From Rhodoluna sp. (GTDB taxonomy: Bacteria; Actinomycetota; Actinomycetes; Actinomycetales; Microbacteriaceae): 64,000 bases of DNA. Shown here piece by piece: positions 1 to 8,722 of this stretch (position 1 is the stretch's first letter; each line of letters starts with the position of its first letter). The stretch lies in the NCBI GenBank assembly GCA_024641985.1, contig JAHEBZ010000001.1, positions 264,056 through 328,055 of the forward strand. The letters are read 5' to 3'. The notes below the pieces were generated by a model. It saw only the letters and a list, made by a program, of their open reading frames with translations, was not told the DNA's origin and did not search any database. A program made the translations under genes and the position numbers.

Positions 1-2
1 TG

Positions 3-26
3 GCCAAGGTCGAACGTTTGGCATAA
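3..26 (+). CDS. 3' end of an upstream gene (partial, unidentified)
   Basis: The first bases read in frame as AKVERLA followed by TAA, with codons typical of the rest of the window. Another frame is open to a TAA at 28-30, so the frame is not certain. In related actinobacteria murI often lies before rph, but eight codons cannot show this. The call rests only on tight gene packing and codon use. Confidence 0.3.
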   Translation, partial: AKVERLA

Positions 27-49
27 ATAATCACAACACAAGGAGCATC

Positions 50-784
50 ATGACAGTTCGCGCCGATGGCCGCACCCCAGACCAACTTCGCAAAGTAACC
101 ATCGAGCGAGGCTGGAGCGAACACGCCGAGGGGTCGGCTCTAATCACTTTTGGTGGCACCAAGGTACTCTGCACAGCTTCATTCACCAGTGGAGTGCCGC
201 GCTGGAAAGTTGGCAAGGGCGAGGGTTGGGTGACAGCAGAATATGCCATGTTGCCTCGCGCCACTCACACCCGCAACGACCGCGAAGCGGTAAAGGGCAA
301 AATTGGTGGACGCACTCACGAAATTTCTCGACTCATTGGCCGCAGCCTAAGAGCGATTGTTGATGTTCGCGAGCTTGGCGAAAACACAATTGTGATTGAC
401 TGCGATGTGTTGCAGGCCGACGGCGGCACCCGAACGGCGGCAATCACCGGAGCCTATGTTGCTCTCGTTGACGCTATCAATTGGGGCCGCGAAAAGAAGC
501 TCATCCCGGCTAAAGCCAAGCCGCTAACCGGCAGTGTTGCGGCAATTTCCGTCGGCATTATCGACGGAGAGCCGATGCTCGATTTGGCCTATGTCGAAGA
601 CGTTAGAGCACACACCGACATGAATGTTGTGGTTACTGGCGATGGCAAGTTTGTTGAGGTTCAGGGCACCGCCGAAGGCGTTCCGTTTGATCGTGACGAG
701 CTAAATGCTCTGCTCGACATAGCACTCAAAGGCACCGCCGAATTAGCCCAAATTCAGCAAACATCCTTGGATGCGGCCCGCTAA
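50..784 (+). CDS. rph: Ribonuclease PH
   Basis: A 244-residue phosphorolytic 3'-to-5' exoribonuclease that trims tRNA 3' ends using phosphate. Length matches the family (about 240). Diagnostic segments are [16 protein letters not shown] (residues 86-101), with the arginines that bind RNA and phosphate, and [14 protein letters not shown] (117-130), with active-site acidic residues. The ATG follows AAGGAG at a normal distance. The stop TAA shares one base with the ATG of rdgB, so the two are translationally coupled, as in many actinobacteria. Nothing looks damaged. Confidence 0.97.
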   Translation: MTVRADGRTPDQLRKVTIERGWSEHAEGSALITFGGTKVLCTASFTSGVPRWKVGKGEGWVTAEYAMLPRATHTRNDREAVKGKIGGRTHEISRLIGRSLRAIVDVRELGENTIVIDCDVLQADGGTRTAAITGAYVALVDAINWGREKKLIPAKAKPLTGSVAAISVGIIDGEPMLDLAYVEDVRAHTDMNVVVTGDGKFVEVQGTAEGVPFDRDELNALLDIALKGTAELAQIQQTSLDAAR

Positions 785-1359
785 TGCAACTTGTTGTTGC
801 AACCCACAACGCCCACAAAGTAGAAGAACTAAACGCCATCCTGGGCGGCATGGTTGATGGTCTTGAGCTTTTGGGATACGACGGCCCAGAGCCGGTCGAA
901 GATGGTTCTAGCTTTCTCGAAAACGCCCTGATCAAGGCACGTGCCGCTTTCGGGCATACGGGGTTGCCATCGATGGCTGACGACTCAGGAATCGCAGTAG
1001 AAATTCTTGGGGGAGCGCCCGGCATATTTAGCGCTCGCTGGGCGGGTGGTCGCGACAACGTCGAAAACCGAAGGCTGCTCTTGGCTCAACTGGCAGATGT
1101 GCCAGCCCGAAACCGCGCTGCATCTTTCGTTTGCACCATCGCACTGGTCACTGCCGACGCCGAAATTAGCTTCACCGGAATTTGGCCGGGTAGCGTTGCC
1201 TTCGCCGAGCACGGCGAACACGGATTCGGCTATGACCCGGTCTTTATTCCTGAAGGATTTGCGGTAACCGCGGCTGAGCTAGAGCCCGAAGTGAAGAATT
1301 CGATGAGCCATCGCAGCCTTGCCCTCGAACAACTCGCCAGCTACCTAAACGCCAACTAG
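784..1359 (+). CDS. rdgB: XTP/dITP diphosphatase (Ham1/RdgB family)
   Basis: A 191-residue house-cleaning nucleotidase that hydrolyses dITP, XTP and similar non-canonical purine triphosphates to the monophosphate, keeping them out of DNA. Seen in the sequence: the N-terminal ATHNAHKVEEL nucleotide-binding segment, ADDSGIAVEILGGAPGIFSARWAG with its metal-binding aspartates, and GYDPVFIPEG near the C-terminus. All are hallmarks of the family and the length is normal. It overlaps the stop of rph by one base and probably shares its transcript. Confidence 0.97.
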   Translation: MQLVVATHNAHKVEELNAILGGMVDGLELLGYDGPEPVEDGSSFLENALIKARAAFGHTGLPSMADDSGIAVEILGGAPGIFSARWAGGRDNVENRRLLLAQLADVPARNRAASFVCTIALVTADAEISFTGIWPGSVAFAEHGEHGFGYDPVFIPEGFAVTAAELEPEVKNSMSHRSLALEQLASYLNAN

Positions 1360-1375
1360 GCGAACCGTCTTTTAG

Positions 1376-2032
1376 TTAGCTAATAATTTGCTCGGTCTTG
1401 TGTTCACGGCGAGCGCGAAGCACTTCGAGCGCAATCGGAATGGTTGAAATAATCACGAAACCGATGGTGAAATACTCGACGTGTTCGGCAACAAAGGGAA
1501 TCTTGCCAAGGAAGAAGCCCATGAGTGTGACACCGGTTCCCCAGCCAATCACGCCGATGAAGTTGTAGCGCAAAAACTTGCGGTAGGGCATTTCGCCAAT
1601 TCCGGCAGCAACGGGAACAAAGGTTCGCATCACGGGAACGAAGTGGGCCAAAATAATGGCTCTTGCGCCGTAGCGCTCAAAGAATGAGTTTGTTCTAGCA
1701 ACGTTGTCGTGGCTAAACAGTTTTGAATCGGGCTTGTTAAAGATGGCCGGCCCGCTTTTGCGACCAATTAGGTAACCGGTTTGATCGCCCAGCCAGGCGG
1801 CGAGCGAAATCATGAGGCAGGCCAGCCAGATTGGCACCACGAACGAAGAATCTCCGAGTGGAAATTGAATTGCACCAGCCGCGATCATCAAGCCGGTCAC
1901 GAACAAAAGTGAATCACCCGGAAGGAAGAAGCCAACCAATAGCCCGGTTTCTATGAAAACTATTAGGCAGACCCCGATCATGGCGAACGCGCCAAACGAG
2001 GCAATCAGGGTTTCGGGCCTAAGCCAATCCAT
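1376..2032 (-). CDS. DedA/VTT family membrane protein
   Basis: A 218-residue polytopic membrane protein of the DedA (VTT domain) family, whose members are linked to lipid flipping and membrane homeostasis; the exact substrate is unknown. The core motif is visible: FFERYGARAIILAHF, then VPVMRTFVPVAAGIGEMPY, with the conserved arginine, and a later YNFIGVIGWG. I chose the ATG at 2032. A GTG at 2041 is also in frame but lies only one base from the tRNA-Arg 3' end. The gene follows tRNA-Arg on the same strand with an 10-base gap, so any Shine-Dalgarno (an AGGGG) would lie within the tRNA acceptor stem. The tail converges on rdgB. Confidence 0.9.
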   Translation of the reverse strand: MDWLRPETLIASFGAFAMIGVCLIVFIETGLLVGFFLPGDSLLFVTGLMIAAGAIQFPLGDSSFVVPIWLACLMISLAAWLGDQTGYLIGRKSGPAIFNKPDSKLFSHDNVARTNSFFERYGARAIILAHFVPVMRTFVPVAAGIGEMPYRKFLRYNFIGVIGWGTGVTLMGFFLGKIPFVAEHVEYFTIGFVIISTIPIALEVLRARREHKTEQIIS

Positions 2033-2042
2033 TCCAAACACG

Positions 2043-2115
2043 TGCCCCTAACAGGATTCGAACCTGCGCACATGCCTTCGGAGGGCAATGCTCTAATCCC
2101 CTGAGCTATAGGGGC
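2043..2115 (-). tRNA. tRNA-Arg (anticodon CCG)
   Basis: Folded by eye on the minus strand: acceptor arms GCCCCTA and TAGGGGC (7 pairs) plus discriminator A, a D arm GCTC/GAGC, an anticodon loop CTCCGAA giving anticodon CCG, and a T arm with GGTTCGAATCC. It reads codon CGG. The length is 73 nt without CCA; no CCA is encoded, the next bases being CGT. The outermost anticodon-stem pair is a T-T mismatch. It stands alone, upstream of the DedA gene on the same strand. Confidence 0.93.
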
Positions 2116-2190
2116 TTAGGTTGGGTTAAGCCTAACAGCGAGCGAGTATTAGTCTTTTGCTTTAGTGCGAGATGACAAAGGATTGTTGTT

Positions 2191-3138
2191 ATGGGTTTGA
2201 AATTGGCTGGGCAGTGGGTTTGGGATTCATGGTTTGCCTTCGATGGTGAAAATCACCACGCCTTCTATTTGCAGGCCAGCAGAGCACTTGGCGACCCAAA
2301 TCGCAGGCACCGCAACACCTCGGTTGGGCATGCAATTTCGAGGGATTTGAAAAATTGGACAGTGCTGCGTGATGCCCTCGCACCAAGTGAGGCTCCGGCA
2401 GCAGACAGCTGGACAACCTGGACCGGATCTGTGGTGCAGCAAGAAGATGGAAACTGGCGAATGTTTTACACCGGAACCAGCCGAGAAGACGCGGGCGAAC
2501 GCCAAACCGTGTGCGCGGCTACATCGACAGATTTAATCACCTGGACAAAGGTCGAGCCGGCTCCGGTGGTTGCCGCCGATTCGCGTTGGTACAAAACCCT
2601 CGAAGCGGGATTCGCTAATGAGCCCTTCAGAGACCCGTGGGTGTTTCGTTTGCCTGGCCAAACCGAGTGGACAATGTTGACCACCACGGGAGCAAAGGAC
2701 GCCGCTAGCCGCTCGGTCGAAGCTGTCATGGGTGTTGCCAAATCGACTGACCTAGTGAATTGGCAGGTTCAGCCCCCGCTTGGTGCGCCCGGTCAAGGTT
2801 TCGGCGAAACCGAAGTTTTCCAATTTGAGGTAGTCGATGGAGTGCCCATCATCCTGTTTTGCTGCGGCCCACTTTGGCTTTCTCAAGAGCGCCTCGATGC
2901 CGGCGAGCGCGGCGGGCTTTACAGCTTTGCGGTAGCTCCAGACCTAAGCGATGTCGATTTTAATCGCGCCACATTGTTTCCCGACACCCACCTTTATGCC
3001 TCGCGTTTGGTTCAAGGCATCGATGGCGGCTGGAACCTGATTGCCTTCATCAACGAAGTAGATGGCGAGTTCGTTGGAGAATTGTGTGACCCGGTGCCGG
3101 TTACAGCCGACCCCATTCGTGGCCTAATCAAGCGCTAA
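2191..3138 (+). CDS. Beta-propeller glycosidase of the GH32/GH68 (clan GH-J) type
   Basis: A 315-residue protein without a signal peptide that looks like a compact five-bladed beta-propeller glycosidase. Three spaced motifs fit the clan: WVWDSWF (residues 9-15, Asp12 as candidate nucleophile, close to the VWDSWP of GH68), WTGS (77-80), and FRDPW (146-150, the clan RDP motif with the transition-state stabiliser). GETEVF (205-210) could supply the acid/base glutamate. Repeated pairs such as GHAISRDLKNW, AATSTDLITW and GVAKSTDLVNW mark successive blades. GH32 and GH68 act on fructosides, but at this length and without a secretion signal the substrate is unknown; it may act on an imported sugar. 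AAAGGA precedes the ATG by about 9 bases. Confidence 0.7.
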   Translation: MGLKLAGQWVWDSWFAFDGENHHAFYLQASRALGDPNRRHRNTSVGHAISRDLKNWTVLRDALAPSEAPAADSWTTWTGSVVQQEDGNWRMFYTGTSREDAGERQTVCAATSTDLITWTKVEPAPVVAADSRWYKTLEAGFANEPFRDPWVFRLPGQTEWTMLTTTGAKDAASRSVEAVMGVAKSTDLVNWQVQPPLGAPGQGFGETEVFQFEVVDGVPIILFCCGPLWLSQERLDAGERGGLYSFAVAPDLSDVDFNRATLFPDTHLYASRLVQGIDGGWNLIAFINEVDGEFVGELCDPVPVTADPIRGLIKR

Positions 3139-3142
3139 TCGG

Positions 3143-3148
3143 TATAAT
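3143..3148 (+). promoter_or_regulatory. -10 box of the argS leader promoter
   Basis: A perfect TATAAT just after the preceding gene's stop. It ends 7 bases before the ATG of a small ORF (3156), so transcription would begin at or next to that ATG. No convincing -35 box is seen. Confidence 0.6.
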
Positions 3149-3155
3149 TTAGGGG

Positions 3156-3221
3156 ATGTCTCTTTTCGAGCCGGCCCTCTGGCGTGCCGGCTTTGGTGAG
3201 ATCAACACCTTTCCTGGTTAG
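3156..3221 (+). CDS. Possible 21-codon leader peptide upstream of argS
   Basis: A small ORF reading [21 protein letters not shown], ending with TAG at 3219-3221, nine bases before the TTG of argS. It lies right behind a perfect TATAAT and would be translated from a leaderless or nearly leaderless mRNA. It contains one arginine codon (CGT, 3183-3185) in the loop of a perfect hairpin. This suggests a leader peptide whose translation affects argS expression. That is inference; the ORF is short and could be chance. It is too short for standard gene finding. Confidence 0.4.
   Translation: MSLFEPALWRAGFGEINTFPG
3169..3192 (+). promoter_or_regulatory. Hairpin within the argS leader
   Basis: Perfect 7-bp inverted repeat AGCCGGC (3169-3175) and GCCGGCT (3186-3192) with a 10-base loop CCTCTGGCGT. 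It lies inside the small leader ORF. There is no T-run after it, so it is not a standard terminator on its own. Confidence 0.5.
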
Positions 3222-3229
3222 GCAATACT

Positions 3230-4888
3230 TTGACACCTGCAGACCTCTCTGCCGCGATTGTTCGCATCCTGGCTGCTTTGCAAGCTGGCGGCCAGCTGGG
3301 TGCTGGGCAGTTGCCTAGCGAGGTTGTTATTGAACGCCCAAAAAACCGCGATCACGGCGATTGGGCAACCAACGTGGCCATGCAGTTGGCCGGCAAGTTT
3401 GGCCTTAACCCGCGCGCGTTTGCCGAGCTATTGGCAGCCCAGCTTTCAACCTTGGATGGGGTTTCGAAGGTAGACATCGCTGGCCCAGGTTTTATTAACA
3501 TCTCGGTCAGTGCCGCAGCCGCCGGAGAACTGGCCAAAGTCATCATCGACGCAGCAGATTCTTATGGCACCGGAACCGATCTTGCCGGGGTCAAACTAAA
3601 CCTTGAGTTTGTTTCTGCCAACCCCACCGGCCCGATTCACATGGGTGGCACTCGTTGGGCCGCCGTTGGCGACAGCCTTGCCAGGGTGTTCGAGGCGCAG
3701 GGCGCTGCAGTAACCCGCGAATATTATTTCAACGATCACGGGGCTCAAATCGATCGCTTTGCGCGCTCACTTTTGGCCAGTGCCCGCGGTCAAGCGGCCC
3801 CCCAAGATGGCTACGCGGGCGCATACATCATTGACATCGCCCAACGAGTGTTGGCTGAAACCGCAGTGAACATTCTTGAGTTGCCAGAAGAGCAAGCTCA
3901 AGAGGCATTTCGTGCTGCCGGTGTTGAGCTCATGTTCCAAGAAATTCGAGAGTCTCTGCACGACTTTGGTGTCGACTTCGATGTTTACTTCCACGAGAAC
4001 TCGCTATACGAGTCACAAGCCGTAGAGCGAACCATCGATCGACTTCGCGAACTCGGCCACATTTTCGAGTCTGAGGGTGCGGTTTGGCTGCGCTCCACTA
4101 CCTTTGGCGACGACCGTGACCGCGTTGTCATCAAGAGCGATGGCGAACACGCCTACATCGCCGGCGATTTGGCCTACTACCTCGACAAACGCGAGCGCGG
4201 TTTCGACCGCTGCATCTACATGCTTGGTGCCGACCACCACGGTTATGTGCCTCGCATGATGGCGCTGTGCGCCGCGTTCGGCGACGAACCTGGCAAAAAT
4301 CTCGAGGTTCTTATCGGGCAAATGGTAAATCTAGTTCGCGACGGCGAACCAGTGCGCATGTCAAAGCGTGCCGGCACGGTTGTCACAATGGAAGATCTGG
4401 TTGAAGCAGTTGGCACAGATGCCGCCCGCTACGCGTTGGCGCGGTCATCAATCAACTCTCAGCTTGACATCGATCTTGAGCAACTGGCCAAAAAAACCAA
4501 CGACAACCCGGTTTTTTATGTTCAATATGCCCACGCCCGCACCAAGCAGGTTGCCGTAAACGCGCAAAGTCTTTCAGTAGACACCTCAGAATTTGACCCA
4601 AGTTTGCTAAACCACCCGGCCGAGTCAGAGTTGCTTGCCAAGCTCAGTGAGTTCCCTCGCGTGGTCGCCTCCGCAGCCGAGTTCCGTGAGCCGCACCGCG
4701 TTGCTCGTTACATCGAAGAGGTGGCTGGTTCTTACCACCGCTGGTATGGCGAATGCCGAGTTACCCCGCTTTCTGGTGGCCCGGTTGAGGCCGTGCACCG
4801 CACCCGACTTTCGCTCAACAACGCAGCCTCAATTGTGTTGCGCAACGGTCTTCGCATGCTTGGCGTTTCAACCCCAGAGAAGATGTAG
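3230..4888 (+). CDS. argS: Arginine--tRNA ligase
   Basis: A 552-residue class I aminoacyl-tRNA synthetase charging tRNA-Arg. Seen: an N-terminal additional domain (about residues 1-115), the HIGH-type signature in [15 protein letters not shown] (about 132-146, with HMGG as is common in actinobacteria), and an MSKRAGT motif in the KMSKS position. The C-terminal helical anticodon-binding domain includes YVQYAHAR. The start is TTG at 3230; no better start keeps the N-terminal domain complete. It is preceded by a leader ORF and hairpin and followed after 3 bases by lysA, the same order as in mycobacteria. Confidence 0.97.
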   Translation: MTPADLSAAIVRILAALQAGGQLGAGQLPSEVVIERPKNRDHGDWATNVAMQLAGKFGLNPRAFAELLAAQLSTLDGVSKVDIAGPGFINISVSAAAAGELAKVIIDAADSYGTGTDLAGVKLNLEFVSANPTGPIHMGGTRWAAVGDSLARVFEAQGAAVTREYYFNDHGAQIDRFARSLLASARGQAAPQDGYAGAYIIDIAQRVLAETAVNILELPEEQAQEAFRAAGVELMFQEIRESLHDFGVDFDVYFHENSLYESQAVERTIDRLRELGHIFESEGAVWLRSTTFGDDRDRVVIKSDGEHAYIAGDLAYYLDKRERGFDRCIYMLGADHHGYVPRMMALCAAFGDEPGKNLEVLIGQMVNLVRDGEPVRMSKRAGTVVTMEDLVEAVGTDAARYALARSSINSQLDIDLEQLAKKTNDNPVFYVQYAHARTKQVAVNAQSLSVDTSEFDPSLLNHPAESELLAKLSEFPRVVASAAEFREPHRVARYIEEVAGSYHRWYGECRVTPLSGGPVEAVHRTRLSLNNAASIVLRNGLRMLGVSTPEKM

Positions 4889-4891
4889 GTT

Positions 4892-6313
4892 ATGAGCAAT
4901 CCGCTGGCGCCCGAGTGGCTGCAATTTCCTAGCAACATAAACGCTCTCGACGAACGCGTGTGGCCAAGGCACGCCAAACGCGAAGCCACCGGCGAACTAT
5001 CAATCGCAGGTGTGTCGGTTGGCGCTTTGGCAGCCGAGTTTGGCACGCCACTTTATGTCATCGACGAAGATGACTTTCGCGCGCGAGCAACCGCGGCCAA
5101 ATCAATCCTCGGTGGCGCCGCCGAAAAAATTAGCACTTCGGCCAAGGTCTACTACGCAAGCAAAGCTTTTTTGTCTACCGAGATCGTTAGCTGGATCGAC
5201 GAGTTGGGTCTAAACATCGATGTAGCCAGCGGAGGCGAGCTAGCAGCTGCGCTCGCCGGAGGCATCGACGCCAGCAGAATAGGTTTGCACGGCAACAACA
5301 AGAGCCTTCGCGAGATTGCCCGGGCAGTTAGCGCCGGAGTCGGTGCAATCGTGATCGATTCAGAAATCGAAATCGAGCGAATCGCCTCGGCCGCTGCGGC
5401 ACAGGATGTCACCCAAAATGTTCGCCTGCGCGTCAACACTGGCGTGCACGCCAACACCCACGATTTTTTGGCTACCGCTCGAGAAGATCAAAAATTTGGC
5501 ATTGCCTTGGCCGATGTGGCCGAGCTGGTCGCCAAGATTCGTTCGCACAGCCACCTAAATTTCCTGGGTTTTCATCAGCACGTTGGTTCGCAAATTTTTG
5601 CCGTCGAGGGTTTTGTTGAATCAACCAAACGTTTGATCGCGCTTCATGCAGAACTAAGCAAAGAGGCCGAGATTCCAGAGCTAAATCTGGGTGGCGGCTT
5701 TGGCATTAATTACAAGCCGGCCGATAAGGCCCCAAATCTTCGCTACTTCGCCGATGCAATCACAGCGGTTGTTGCAGAGCAGTGCGCCAAACATGGCATC
5801 AAGATTCCGGCTCTCGCATTCGAGCCCGGAAGGTTCATCGCAGGCAATGCCGGCATCACTCTTTATCGGGTTGGCACCATAAAAGACGTAAAGGTAACCG
5901 ATGGGGTAGTGCCCGCGATTCGCAAATATGTTTCTGTCGATGGTGGCATGAGCGACAACGCGCGCCCAGCTCTTTATGAGGCCGAATATCACGTAACTCT
6001 CGCCTCAAGAAGCTCAAGCCAAAAGGCCGAACTTGCCCGAGTGGTTGGCAAACACTGCGAAAGTGGCGACATCGTGGTTCGCCACGATTACCTGCCGGCC
6101 GATGTGCAGCCAAACGATTTGCTTGCACTTGCAGCTACCGGCGCCTACTGCTATTCGCTCTCAAGCAACTACAACTTCTTAACCAAACCTGCGGTCGTGG
6201 CAGTTCGCGATGGTCAGGCTCGATTAGTAATTAAGGCCGAAACTGAGGCAGATTTGTTTACTAGGGATGTTCGCTATCAAGCTCAGCACGCTTCAAAAGA
6301 GACGAGAAACTAA
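4892..6313 (+). CDS. lysA: Diaminopimelate decarboxylase
   Basis: A 473-residue PLP enzyme of fold type III, catalysing the last step of lysine synthesis: meso-diaminopimelate to L-lysine plus CO2. The PLP lysine is Lys91 in YYASKAFLS. Other family segments are FHQHVGSQI, LNLGGGFGINY (phosphate-binding glycines), EPGRFIAGNAG and CESGD near the C-terminus (active-site cysteine). It begins 3 bases after argS, and its stop overlaps the ATG of hom by one base, so argS-lysA-hom-thrC-thrB is likely one transcript. Confidence 0.97.
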   Translation: MSNPLAPEWLQFPSNINALDERVWPRHAKREATGELSIAGVSVGALAAEFGTPLYVIDEDDFRARATAAKSILGGAAEKISTSAKVYYASKAFLSTEIVSWIDELGLNIDVASGGELAAALAGGIDASRIGLHGNNKSLREIARAVSAGVGAIVIDSEIEIERIASAAAAQDVTQNVRLRVNTGVHANTHDFLATAREDQKFGIALADVAELVAKIRSHSHLNFLGFHQHVGSQIFAVEGFVESTKRLIALHAELSKEAEIPELNLGGGFGINYKPADKAPNLRYFADAITAVVAEQCAKHGIKIPALAFEPGRFIAGNAGITLYRVGTIKDVKVTDGVVPAIRKYVSVDGGMSDNARPALYEAEYHVTLASRSSSQKAELARVVGKHCESGDIVVRHDYLPADVQPNDLLALAATGAYCYSLSSNYNFLTKPAVVAVRDGQARLVIKAETEADLFTRDVRYQAQHASKETRN

Positions 6314-7641
6314 TGACTAACTCGCACGAATACCGCCCGCTTCGCATTGCGCTGCTTGGCGCAGGTTCGGTTGGTTCTCAGGTTGCCCGCCTACTAATCG
6401 AGCACAAGTCGGAGCTTGCGGCCCGCGTTGGTGCCGAGCTCGAGCTCGTTGGCATTGCGGTTCGCGACATTAATTCACCGCGAAACGCAGGTGTGCCCCG
6501 CGAGCTTTTGACCCTCGACGCCGAAAGCCTAATTCTTGGCGCCGACATAGTTATCGAGGTTATGGGCGGCATCGAGCCTGCCCGAACCTACATTCTTCAA
6601 GCACTCAACTCTGGCTCAGATGTGATCACTGCAAACAAGGCATTGCTGGCAACCCACGGCACCGAATTATTCGACACCGCAGAGCAGGTTGGCGCACAGC
6701 TTTACTTTGAGGCGGCGGTGGCCGGTGCCATTCCAATCATTCGCCCACTTCGCGAGTCGCTTGCCGGCGACAAGGTGAACCGCATCATGGGAATTGTTAA
6801 CGGCACCACTAACTTCATTCTTGACCGCATGGATTCAACCGGCGCGACCTTCGAAGATGCCCTTGCCGAAGCCACCGAGCTTGGTTATGCCGAGGCTGAC
6901 CCAACCGCCGACATCGAGGCCTATGACGCGGCTCAAAAAGCGGCAATTCTTGCCTCACTTGCTTTTCACACCGAGGTGCCGCTCGAGTCGGTTTATCGCG
7001 AGGGCATCACCAAAATCACTGCCGAACAGATGGCCGCCGCCAAGCGCGATGGCTATGTAATCAAGCTGCTGGCAATCTGTGAACGAGTGGCAGCCGATTC
7101 TGCTGGCCTCGAGGGGGTTTCGGTTCGAGTTCACCCGGCGTTGATTTCACGCGAACACCCGTTAGGCGCGGTTCGAGGAGCCTTCAACGCTGTGTTCGTC
7201 GAGGCCGAGGCAGCCGGTTCGTTGATGTTCTATGGTGCCGGTGCAGGCGGAGTGCAGACCGCATCCGCAGTTCTTGGCGACTTGGTTTCGGCAGCAAAGC
7301 GCCATGTTGCAGGTGGCCCAGGCCTGGCCGACTCGGTTCACGCCAACTTGCCGGTGCTTCCGATCGATCGCGTGCAGACTCGCTACCAAATCACTCTCGA
7401 GGTCACCGACCAACCCGGAATTTTGGCCAAAATTGCCAATGTATTCTCTGATCACAACGTTTCGATCGAAACAGTTGAGCAGTCAGTGCGTGTGTTGGCC
7501 GGCATTGCCAGCAAGACCGCTACCCTCGAGGTAGGCACTCATGCAGCGACAGACGCGTCGTTGTCGGCAGTGGTCAAGTCTCTCGCCGCAAACGATGCGG
7601 TCGAGTCCATCACCTCAGTAATCCGAGTAGAAGGCATCTAA
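6313..7641 (+). CDS. hom: Homoserine dehydrogenase
   Basis: A 442-residue NAD(P)-dependent oxidoreductase reducing aspartate semialdehyde to homoserine, the branch point to threonine and methionine. The N-terminal Rossmann motif GAGSVGSQVARLL is at about residues 15-27. The catalytic domain holds NGTTNFILDRM and GYAEADPTADIEAYDAAQK. The C-terminal ACT domain (about 360-442, YQITLEVTDQPGILAKI) points to feedback control by threonine, as in corynebacterial Hom. Both stop and start share single bases with the neighbouring genes lysA and thrC. Confidence 0.97.
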   Translation: MTNSHEYRPLRIALLGAGSVGSQVARLLIEHKSELAARVGAELELVGIAVRDINSPRNAGVPRELLTLDAESLILGADIVIEVMGGIEPARTYILQALNSGSDVITANKALLATHGTELFDTAEQVGAQLYFEAAVAGAIPIIRPLRESLAGDKVNRIMGIVNGTTNFILDRMDSTGATFEDALAEATELGYAEADPTADIEAYDAAQKAAILASLAFHTEVPLESVYREGITKITAEQMAAAKRDGYVIKLLAICERVAADSAGLEGVSVRVHPALISREHPLGAVRGAFNAVFVEAEAAGSLMFYGAGAGGVQTASAVLGDLVSAAKRHVAGGPGLADSVHANLPVLPIDRVQTRYQITLEVTDQPGILAKIANVFSDHNVSIETVEQSVRVLAGIASKTATLEVGTHAATDASLSAVVKSLAANDAVESITSVIRVEGI

Positions 7642-8720
7642 TGGCTCACCAATGGCGCGGTGTGATCCGCGAATACATCGATCGTCTAGACATCTCTAGC
7701 GACAACCCGGTAATCACTCTCGGCGAGGGCGGTACTCCTTTGGTTGAAGCGCCGGCACTTGCCAAGTTGGTTGGGGCAGAGCGCGTAATGCTAAAGGTTG
7801 AGGGCATGAACCCAACCGGCTCATTCAAAGACCGCGGCATGACAATGGCCGTGTCGAAGGCCGTCGGCCACGGCGCTCAAGCTGTTATTGCAGCTTCAAC
7901 TGGCAACACCTCTGCTTCGGCTGCAGCCTATGCCGCTGCGGCGGGCATCAAGTCGGTGGTTTTGGTGCCAGAGGGCAAAATTTCTCTTGGCAAACTAAGC
8001 CAGGCTGTGGCCCACAAGGCTCAAATTCTTCAGGTTCAGGGCAACTTCGATGATTGCCTCGACCTAGCCCGCGTGCTTTCTGAAAACTACCCGGTGCACC
8101 TGGTTAACTCAGTCAACCCCGACCGCATCGAGGGCCAAAAGACCGGCGCATTCGAAGTTGTCGACGCGCTAGGTTATGCACCTGATTTCCACGTTTTGCC
8201 TGTCGGCAACGCCGGCAACTACTCGGCTTATTTCAAGGGCTACCTCGAAGACTTCAACGAAGGCCGCGTCAAGGCTATTCCTAAGATGTGGGGCTTCCAG
8301 GCTGAAGGTTCGGCGCCATTCACCTTCGGCAACCCGGTGAAAAACCCCGAAACCATTGCAACCGCGATTCGCATTGGCAACCCAGCCTCATACGACCTCG
8401 CTCTTTCGGCGCGCGAGTGCTCACAGGGGCAGTTCGGTTTTGCCACAGATGCCGAAATTCTTTGGATGCACCGTTTCTTGTCACAAGAAGTTGGCGTGTT
8501 CGTTGAGCCATCCTCGGCCACTGGCGCAGCCGGATTGTTCAAGCACTCCAAGATGGGCGAGGTTCCTGCCGGTTCTACAGTAGTGATCACGGTTACCGGC
8601 CACGGCCTAAAAGACCCAATGTGGGCGCTAAAGGCCGAAGACGGTTCAGACATCGAGCCAACCAGCGTGCCAAACAACGCGGCTCAGGTGGCCGAGCAGT
8701 TGGGTCTCTCAAAAAACTAA
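7641..8720 (+). CDS. thrC: Threonine synthase
   Basis: A 359-residue PLP enzyme of fold type II converting O-phosphohomoserine to threonine. The PLP lysine is Lys63 in NPTGSFKDRGMTMA. The phosphate-binding loop PVGNAGNYSAYFKG and STGNTSASAAAYAAAA fit the short bacterial ThrC class typical of actinobacteria. Its ATG overlaps the stop of hom by one base, and thrB starts 2 bases after its own stop. Confidence 0.97.
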   Translation: MAHQWRGVIREYIDRLDISSDNPVITLGEGGTPLVEAPALAKLVGAERVMLKVEGMNPTGSFKDRGMTMAVSKAVGHGAQAVIAASTGNTSASAAAYAAAAGIKSVVLVPEGKISLGKLSQAVAHKAQILQVQGNFDDCLDLARVLSENYPVHLVNSVNPDRIEGQKTGAFEVVDALGYAPDFHVLPVGNAGNYSAYFKGYLEDFNEGRVKAIPKMWGFQAEGSAPFTFGNPVKNPETIATAIRIGNPASYDLALSARECSQGQFGFATDAEILWMHRFLSQEVGVFVEPSSATGAAGLFKHSKMGEVPAGSTVVITVTGHGLKDPMWALKAEDGSDIEPTSVPNNAAQVAEQLGLSKN

Positions 8721-8722
8721 CC

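Noticed and set aside
8621-8722. Longer N-terminus for homoserine kinase
   Set aside because: The extension lies inside thrC, is Arg/Gly-rich and unlike GHMP kinases; ATG at 8723 fits the family start.
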